Below are positions 54,895 to 59,652 of a DNA stretch of 59,652 bases, piece by piece (the first letter of the stretch is position 1; every line of letters begins with the position of its first letter). The translations under genes were made by a program, and so were the position numbers. Location of the stretch: the NCBI GenBank assembly GCA_005879655.1, contig VBJK01000087.1:1-59652 (forward strand), in the 5' to 3' direction. This DNA comes from Chloroflexota bacterium. GTDB taxonomy: Bacteria > Chloroflexota > Ktedonobacteria > Ktedonobacterales > Ktedonobacteraceae. The notes under the pieces are model-generated. The model did not search any database and had not been told where the DNA came from. It saw only the letters and a program-made list of their open reading frames with translations.

Positions 54895-56382
54895 ATGATC
54901 ACAACTGCGCATACCTCAATTGACACCGAGTTCGAGGTAGTGATTGGCCTGGAAGTCCATTCTCAATTACTGACAAAGAGTAAGATGTTCTGTACTTGTA
55001 ATACAGGATATGCGAATGACGCGCCAAATACCCATGTTTGTCCTGTCTGCATGGGCATGCCAGGCGTCCTTCCAGTGATTAATGAGGAAGCTGTTGTTTA
55101 TACCATTATGACGGCCCTCGCGCTACATTGTACGATTCCTGAGTATTCAAAATTTGACCGTAAGAGCTACCCCTATCCCGATCTGATGAAGGGGTATCAA
55201 ATCTCCCAGTATGATATTCCGCTCAGCCGTAATGGATATCTGACGATTGATGTGCATGGGCAGGAGCGTTGTATTGGTATTACGCGTGTTCATCTGGAGG
55301 AAGATACCGCTCGGCTGCTCCACCATGACGGCTATAGTCTCATTGACGTGAACCGTGCGGGGACTGCATTGATGGAGATTGTCAGTGAACCAGATATGCG
55401 CAGTCCTGAAGAGGCTCGTCTCTATATGCAAAAGTTACGCGAGATCCTGGTCTATCTTGGTGTTGCTTCTGGGCGTATGGAGGAAGGAAGCTTACGTTGT
55501 GACGCGAACATTTCGGTACGGCCTCGTGGTCAAGAAAAACTGGGTGTGAAGACCGAAATTAAAAATATGAATAGCTTTCGGGCCGTCGAGCGTGCGTTAG
55601 AGTACGAGGCACGTCGGCAGATGGCCGTGTTGCGCGACGGCGGTGTCATCCGGCAAGAGACGCGCGGCTGGGTCGAAGCACGTGGTGTTACCGTTACACA
55701 ACGCACGAAGGAACATGCCAATGATTATCGGTACTTCCCTGAACCTGATCTACCGCCTTTAATTATTAGCCAGGCTCGTGTACAGGAAATTCAGGCCAAT
55801 CTGCCCGAATTACCCGAAGCGCGTCGTGCACGCTATCATACAGAGTATGGACTCTCTGTGCAAGATGCGAATGTCATGACGGAAGACAAAGCTCTAGGAG
55901 ATTACTTTGAGCGTGTCATGGCGGCCTCGCGTGTGAGTGATCGCTATGCACGGGCAAAAGCTGCTAGCAACTGGGTCCTCAGCGAGCTTGTGCGCTTGCT
56001 CAATGCAAAATCGCTTGCCGTACAGGATTGTTCGCTGTCTCCTGCTGCTTTAGCGAACTTGTTGGATCTGCTCGATAAGGAGCGCATCACCGGTAAACAA
56101 GCAAAGGAGGTCCTGGATGAGGCTTTTGCTACTGGTGAGATGCCTGAAGCTATTGTCAAGAAGAAGGGGATCAAGCCTCCAATTAGCGATCTAGGTACTT
56201 TAGAGCGCGTAATTGGCGAGGTGATAGAGAAAAATCCGAAGGTAGTAAATGACTATCGTGGTGGTAAGACGAACTCCTTGCAGTGGCTTGTTGGTCAAGT
56301 CATGAAGCAAACCCGTGGTCAGGCCAAAGCTGACATGGTGCAGGCACTATTGAAACAAAAACTGGATGCACCTCAGCCGTAG
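54895..56382 (+). CDS. gatB: Asp-tRNA(Asn)/Glu-tRNA(Gln) amidotransferase subunit B
   Basis: 495 residues. VVIGLEVHSQLLTKSKMFC, NTHVCPVCMGMPGVLP (zinc Cys), DLMKGYQISQYDIPL, EDTARLLHHDGYSLIDVNRAG and RCDANISVRP are GatB signatures, and the C-terminal YqeY-like domain is complete (IGEVIEKNPKVVNDY). With GatA and GatC it converts Glu-tRNA(Gln) and/or Asp-tRNA(Asn) to the amidated form. GatA and GatC are not adjacent, unlike many bacteria. Confidence 0.96.
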   Translation: MITTAHTSIDTEFEVVIGLEVHSQLLTKSKMFCTCNTGYANDAPNTHVCPVCMGMPGVLPVINEEAVVYTIMTALALHCTIPEYSKFDRKSYPYPDLMKGYQISQYDIPLSRNGYLTIDVHGQERCIGITRVHLEEDTARLLHHDGYSLIDVNRAGTALMEIVSEPDMRSPEEARLYMQKLREILVYLGVASGRMEEGSLRCDANISVRPRGQEKLGVKTEIKNMNSFRAVERALEYEARRQMAVLRDGGVIRQETRGWVEARGVTVTQRTKEHANDYRYFPEPDLPPLIISQARVQEIQANLPELPEARRARYHTEYGLSVQDANVMTEDKALGDYFERVMAASRVSDRYARAKAASNWVLSELVRLLNAKSLAVQDCSLSPAALANLLDLLDKERITGKQAKEVLDEAFATGEMPEAIVKKKGIKPPISDLGTLERVIGEVIEKNPKVVNDYRGGKTNSLQWLVGQVMKQTRGQAKADMVQALLKQKLDAPQP

Positions 56383-56401
56383 GCGCTAGCAGTAGCCATC
56401 C

Positions 56402-56459
56402 AGCGCAAGGCACCCCCAGGCATCCGCGTTAACGTAGATGCTTGGGGGTGCCCTGCGCT
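56402..56459. terminator. Long palindrome after gatB
   Basis: AGCGCA-A-GGCACCCCCAGGCATC (56402-56424) pairs with GATGCTTGGGGGTGCC-C-TGCGCT (56437-56459). It lies between the convergent gatB and acidic-protein genes. Confidence 0.75.
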
Positions 56460-56467
56460 ACAATGAT

Positions 56468-57052
56468 TTAATAGTTACGGCGTGGATCGCGTCTTGGTTT
56501 CTTGGGTGGTTTAACGGTTCGGCTGGGTTTTGTTTTCTTGCGACCACGGCCTCCCCAGCCTACATCATCGCTACGCTCAGCGTCCTCGGTGAATTCAGCA
56601 TCGTCTGCAGGATCAGCGTCCTCGGCGAATTCAGCATCATCGGAGTCCTCCTCATCATCAAAGAACTCATCCTCCTGCTGATTGACGGGGTCAAGCTGCA
56701 TATCGGGGATATCGGTTTCTTTAATATTGCGTAGATCCAATGCTTCGTCGTCGTCGGTGATTGGTTCTCCATCTTCATCTGACTCAAACGCGTCCTCTAG
56801 CGTTGTGATTGGTTCAGCAACGGGATGGACAATCTTCTCAGCCTGTCCATCGGCGTGTGACCGGTTCTCATCCTGCGCGCGTCCGGTTGTTTTGCGCAGT
56901 GAGACTGGCTCTAGCGCATCACCTTCCGCTGCTTCCATCTCTTCATTTGTCTTGGGAGTACCAATAATTCTACGCCCAGCGGCGACATCAAGCCAGAATT
57001 GAGAATAGTAATGTGGACGCTCAGGGTCTTTATCGGTGTCTTTTCTGCTCAT
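56468..57052 (-). CDS. Acidic low-complexity protein of unknown function
   Basis: 194 residues from the ATG at 57052. The first 45 residues are ordered and perhaps conserved (RPHYYSQFWLDVAAGRRIIGTP). The middle is strongly acidic, with a short tandem repeat of the form DDAEF(A/T)EDA, mirrored in the DNA as a repeated GCGTCCTCGG(T/C)GAATTCAGC. The last 25 residues are Lys/Arg/Pro-rich (KKTKPSRTVKPPKKPRR). The opposite charge of the two ends suggests binding to nucleic acid or basic protein, but no family was recognised. It is convergent with gatB. Confidence 0.65.
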   Translation of the reverse strand: MSRKDTDKDPERPHYYSQFWLDVAAGRRIIGTPKTNEEMEAAEGDALEPVSLRKTTGRAQDENRSHADGQAEKIVHPVAEPITTLEDAFESDEDGEPITDDDEALDLRNIKETDIPDMQLDPVNQQEDEFFDDEEDSDDAEFAEDADPADDAEFTEDAERSDDVGWGGRGRKKTKPSRTVKPPKKPRRDPRRNY

Positions 57053-57384
57053 GGGCAATGCGGTTTCTTGTTTTGAGGCGTTGCTCTATAACGTCCTCTA
57101 CCCTGGTAAGGGGAGATACCGCTCCTCCTTTCGTACTCAACGCTCCGTGTGGCGTTACTTTCGTAAGCTATAGCCTTACAAAGAAAAATCTGTGTTATAC
57201 ATCAATACGTTTTGGGTTTTACCAGCTATGCTACACATAGCGCTACAGATAAGTGCCATAAGTGCCATCATAGAGAGAAAGTAAAATACTGTCAAGGTGC
57301 CATTTTTGCCATCTCGTACGGCCTGAGAGGCTGGATGACACGTTGTCAAGACCTTAAGTGCATGAATTTTTTGAACTAGGGCGT

Positions 57385-57413
57385 TTGCGAGCGGATTCTT
57401 ACGCTCCTATAAT
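57385..57413 (+). promoter_or_regulatory. Candidate dxs promoter
   Basis: TTGCGA (57385-57390), 17-base spacer, TATAAT (57408-57413). The leader to the TTG start would be about 150 bases, long enough for regulation in the RNA. Confidence 0.6.
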
Positions 57414-57504
57414 ATAGGGTATTGTGGTTGAATAGACCCGGTCTGGCTATTTCGTACATATTCACGCTAGTGAAAAGACATTGCTAATTGGCATCCACTG
57501 AATA

Positions 57505-57530
57505 TCTCTTGTTAGTAGATATACAAGAGA
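57505..57530 (+). promoter_or_regulatory. Stem-loop in the dxs leader
   Basis: TCTCTTGT (57505-57512) pairs with ACAAGAGA (57523-57530), flanked by an outer CACTG/CAGTG pair. It ends about 28 bases before the AGGAGGG site, so it could affect translation; it matches no known riboswitch I could recognise. Confidence 0.4.
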
Positions 57531-57572
57531 AAGCAGTGTCTAGTATCTTTACATTTTTAGGAGGGAAAACCT

Positions 57573-59507
57573 TTGACAAGAATTCTTGATAGTATTGATA
57601 GCCCGCAGCAGTTACGCAAGTTGACGATCCCTCAAATGGAACAGCTAGCGAGCGAGATTCGACGGGAGATTATCGAGAAAGTTTCTGTGCGAGGTGGGCA
57701 CTTAGCTCCTAACCTGGGTGTGGTGGAGTTGACGATGGCTTTACATCATGTGTTTCAGACACCTGACGATCTTTTGGTGTGGGATATTGGTCATCAGGCG
57801 TATGTACATAAATTGCTTACAGGACGACGCGAGCGTTTTCACACCATTCGACAGTTTGGTGGACTCTCTGGCTATCTACGGCGTGAGGAGAGTATCTATG
57901 ATGTCTTTGGTGCCAGCCATGCCAGTACCTCTATTTCCGCTGCGTTAGGACTTGCTGTGGCCCGTGATTTACAAGGAAAAGACTCTAAGGTTGTAGCGAT
58001 CATCGGTGATGGTGCATTGACTGGTGGTATGGCGCTGGAAGCACTGAATAATGCTGGTAGCTTAAAGAAAAATCTGATTATAGTTTTAAATGATAATGAA
58101 AAATCGATCTCTGATAATGTTGGTGCGCTTTCTCACTACCTGAGCCAGGCCCGCCGCATGCAGACGACGCCTAGCTATCAACGTCTGCGCGAAATGGCGA
58201 AAGGCTCGATTGAACGTCTGCCTGTCGTCGGTGATAAAGCACGTGAAGCGGCTGGCCGTGCTGAGACAAGTTTCAAGCAGTTTGTGCTGCATAGTAAAAG
58301 CGGGGCCATTTTCGAGGAGCTGGGCATCAAGTTCTTTGGCCCCTTTGATGGACATGATATCCCCCTGATGCTCGATGTCTTTGAGAATGTGAGGAGGATT
58401 GAAGGTCCGGTAATGGTGCAGGTAGTGACGAAGAAGGGCAAGGGCTGGGATATTGCGGAGGGCGATGCTACCAAATGGCATGGTCCTGGTGCTTTCGATT
58501 ACGAAACTGGGGTCATTAAGAAAAATGCTAGTGATCCTCCAACATATACTGAAGTCTTCGCCAATACATTAGTCGATATTGCTGAGAAAAATACAGCAGT
58601 TGTTGGTATTACTGCGGCTATGGCAGAAGGTACTGGTCTGAAGAAGATGTGCCAGCGCTTCCCTGAGCGTTACTTTGATGTTGGGATCGCGGAGCAACAT
58701 GCTGTCACCTTCGCTGGTGGTCTGGCTGTTGGTGGCCTGACGCCGGTCGTGGCTATTTACTCGACCTTTATGCAGCGAGCCTTTGATCAAGTTGTGCATG
58801 ATGTGTGTGTACAGAACCTGCATGTGGTGTTTGCGATGGACCGTGCTGGCATCGTTGGTGAGGATGGGCAGACGCAGCACGGTGTGTTTGACATCGCCTT
58901 TATGCGTATGTTGCCCAATATGGTTGTAATGGCTCCCAAAGATGAGGAGGAGCTACGCCATATGCTCTATACCGCTGTAGCTCTGGATGGACCTGTCAGC
59001 TTGCGTTATCCACGCGGTAAAGCCCTTGGTGTTCCGCTCACTGAAGAGTTGTATAAGCTAGAGGTTGGTAAGGCAGAGCTGCTCAGTCCGGCAACACTGG
59101 AGGAGGCGGAACAGCAGGATTGTGTGATCCTTGCCTATGGTTCAACTGTCGCGCAGGCTGAGCTGGCGGCGAAAGAGCTGGCGGAAGAGGGGCTGCATGT
59201 GGCTGTAGTAAATGCACGTTGGGCCAAGCCGCTCGACGAGACTATGATTCTGCGCTTAGCGAAGAGTGTGCGCCATATCGTTTCTATCGAAGATCATGTC
59301 CTGGCCGGTGGCTTCGGGAGTGCTGTACTTGAACTACTTGAGCTGCATGGTGTACGTAACGTTGATGTGCGTCGCATCGGTCTGCCGGATAGGTTCGTTG
59401 AGCATGGTGCTCCTACCATCCTGAAGGAGTTGTACGGTCTCTCGTCGGCGCATGTGAAAGAGGTTGTGCGCGATATGTTGGGGACTGAACGGCGTACGCT
59501 GGCTTGA
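57573..59507 (+). CDS. dxs: 1-deoxy-D-xylulose-5-phosphate synthase
   Basis: 644 residues with a TTG start, fixed by AGGAGGG 7 bases upstream. GGHLAPNLGVVELTMALHHVF, DIGHQAYVHKLLTGR, GDGALTGGMALEALNNAG with LNDN (TPP-binding GDG-N), and FEELGIKFFGPFDGHD form the first half. DVGIAEQHAVTFAGGLA (catalytic Glu), DRAGIVGEDGQTQHGVFD and LRYPRG lie in the second. It makes DXP from pyruvate and glyceraldehyde-3-phosphate, the entry to the MEP isoprenoid route and to thiamine and PLP. The polyprenyl carriers used by the glycan genes here depend on this route. Confidence 0.96.
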   Translation: MTRILDSIDSPQQLRKLTIPQMEQLASEIRREIIEKVSVRGGHLAPNLGVVELTMALHHVFQTPDDLLVWDIGHQAYVHKLLTGRRERFHTIRQFGGLSGYLRREESIYDVFGASHASTSISAALGLAVARDLQGKDSKVVAIIGDGALTGGMALEALNNAGSLKKNLIIVLNDNEKSISDNVGALSHYLSQARRMQTTPSYQRLREMAKGSIERLPVVGDKAREAAGRAETSFKQFVLHSKSGAIFEELGIKFFGPFDGHDIPLMLDVFENVRRIEGPVMVQVVTKKGKGWDIAEGDATKWHGPGAFDYETGVIKKNASDPPTYTEVFANTLVDIAEKNTAVVGITAAMAEGTGLKKMCQRFPERYFDVGIAEQHAVTFAGGLAVGGLTPVVAIYSTFMQRAFDQVVHDVCVQNLHVVFAMDRAGIVGEDGQTQHGVFDIAFMRMLPNMVVMAPKDEEELRHMLYTAVALDGPVSLRYPRGKALGVPLTEELYKLEVGKAELLSPATLEEAEQQDCVILAYGSTVAQAELAAKELAEEGLHVAVVNARWAKPLDETMILRLAKSVRHIVSIEDHVLAGGFGSAVLELLELHGVRNVDVRRIGLPDRFVEHGAPTILKELYGLSSAHVKEVVRDMLGTERRTLA

Positions 59508-59521
59508 GTATTAGATGCTGT

Positions 59522-59652
59522 TTAGCGGAGATGGTTGGCATGAAGGTGTGCCAACCATCTTTTTTGGCCCTCGATACCAAGCTCATGAATTGTGCTGCTT
59601 ACTCTTTGGAACATCTCATCGTTTTCAGCAAGGAAGCGTACTGTTGCTACCT
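59522..59652 (-). CDS. C-terminal end of an unidentified gene
   Basis: An open frame enters from the right edge of the window and ends at a TAA (59522-59524). The visible 42 residues (FLAENDEMFQRVSSTIHELG, then EGQKRWLAHLHANHLR) look like a natural helical C-terminus. The dxs terminator lies inside its last codons, so the genes are convergent and overlapping in their control signals. Too little is visible to name it. Confidence 0.4.
   Translation of the reverse strand, partial: VATVRFLAENDEMFQRVSSTIHELGIEGQKRWLAHLHANHLR
59530..59565 (+). terminator. Rho-independent terminator of dxs
   Basis: GATGGTTGGCA (59530-59540) and TGCCAACCATC (59549-59559) form a perfect 11-base stem with an 8-base loop, followed by six T. 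Confidence 0.9.

Larger units (their letters stand above)
57053..57572. other. Intergenic region and long leader of dxs
   Basis: 520 bases. It contains a promoter (57385-57413), a leader hairpin (57505-57530), small stem-loops near 57150, and a tandem 9-base repeat AAGTGCCAT at 57251-57268 with a third GTGCCAT at 57297. The start of the acidic-protein gene lies on the other strand. No RNA gene was recognised. Confidence 0.55.

Noticed and set aside
1..59652. CRISPR arrays, tRNA, rRNA, prophage or transposase genes
   Set aside because: None was found on reading both strands; the repeats present are too few and too irregular for CRISPR.

Overview
This window looks like a chromosomal segment of a filamentous, soil-type member of Chloroflexota, most likely class Ktedonobacteria. 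That placement is inference. It rests on zinc-ribbon/TPR serine-threonine kinases, a class F sortase, a PATAN (DUF4388) protein, an MglA-type GTPase, a GlgP with a DUF3417 N-terminus, GC content near 50 % by eye, and several sigma-70-like promoters (TTGAAA-N17-TATAAT). I see no rRNA, tRNA, CRISPR array, phage module or transposase.

Layout. (1) 1-11102, plus strand: a tightly packed surface-polysaccharide operon with three alkaline-phosphatase-superfamily proteins (one missing metal ligands), a GH5 hydrolase, a GT9 transferase, a Wzx-like flippase, a MurG-like transferase, an Mrp/NBP35-type ATPase without its cysteine pair, and a sulfotransferase. (2) 11194-15534: a Wzz/BY-kinase-like protein without the Walker A lysine, a GT4 transferase, a divergent WcaJ-type initiating sugar transferase, and a receiver domain without the phospho-acceptor Asp. 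(3) 15631-25389: SRPBCC protein, succinate-semialdehyde-type ALDH, glutamine synthetase, GT2, PTPS plus a short SDR, a PATAN protein, a second ALDH, a CAP-domain lipoprotein and a DUF4177-like protein. (4) 25814-30622: an LPPTG-bearing secreted protein with its class F sortase, a histidine kinase, an FmdB zinc ribbon and UvrC. (5) 31040-39605: an eroded-kinase/TPR protein, an active Ser/Thr kinase with TPRs, a membrane-tailed kinase, a HEAT-repeat protein and a broken GAF histidine kinase. (6) 40232-54360: KGG stress protein, M23 peptidase, broken NCS1 permease, GAF-like regulator, aminotransferase, quinone reductase, MFS exporter, VOC protein, GtrA, glycogen phosphorylase, an orphan protein and MglA. 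(7) 54895-59652: GatB, an acidic protein, DXS and the end of an unidentified gene.

The first 15 kb reads as one programme: synthesis, modification (possibly sulfation), flipping, chain-length control and trimming of an extracellular polysaccharide. The phospho-signalling proteins nearby look catalytically eroded. The window also holds two clearly broken genes (38405-39605 and 41813-43178). A family of small structured repeats occurs at 44651, 49283 and 53526, and long palindromes sit at many convergent gene ends. The items most worth following are the polysaccharide operon with its three AlkP-fold proteins, the sortase/substrate pair whose substrate lacks a membrane anchor, and the hairpin-rich repeat with terminal inverted repeats.
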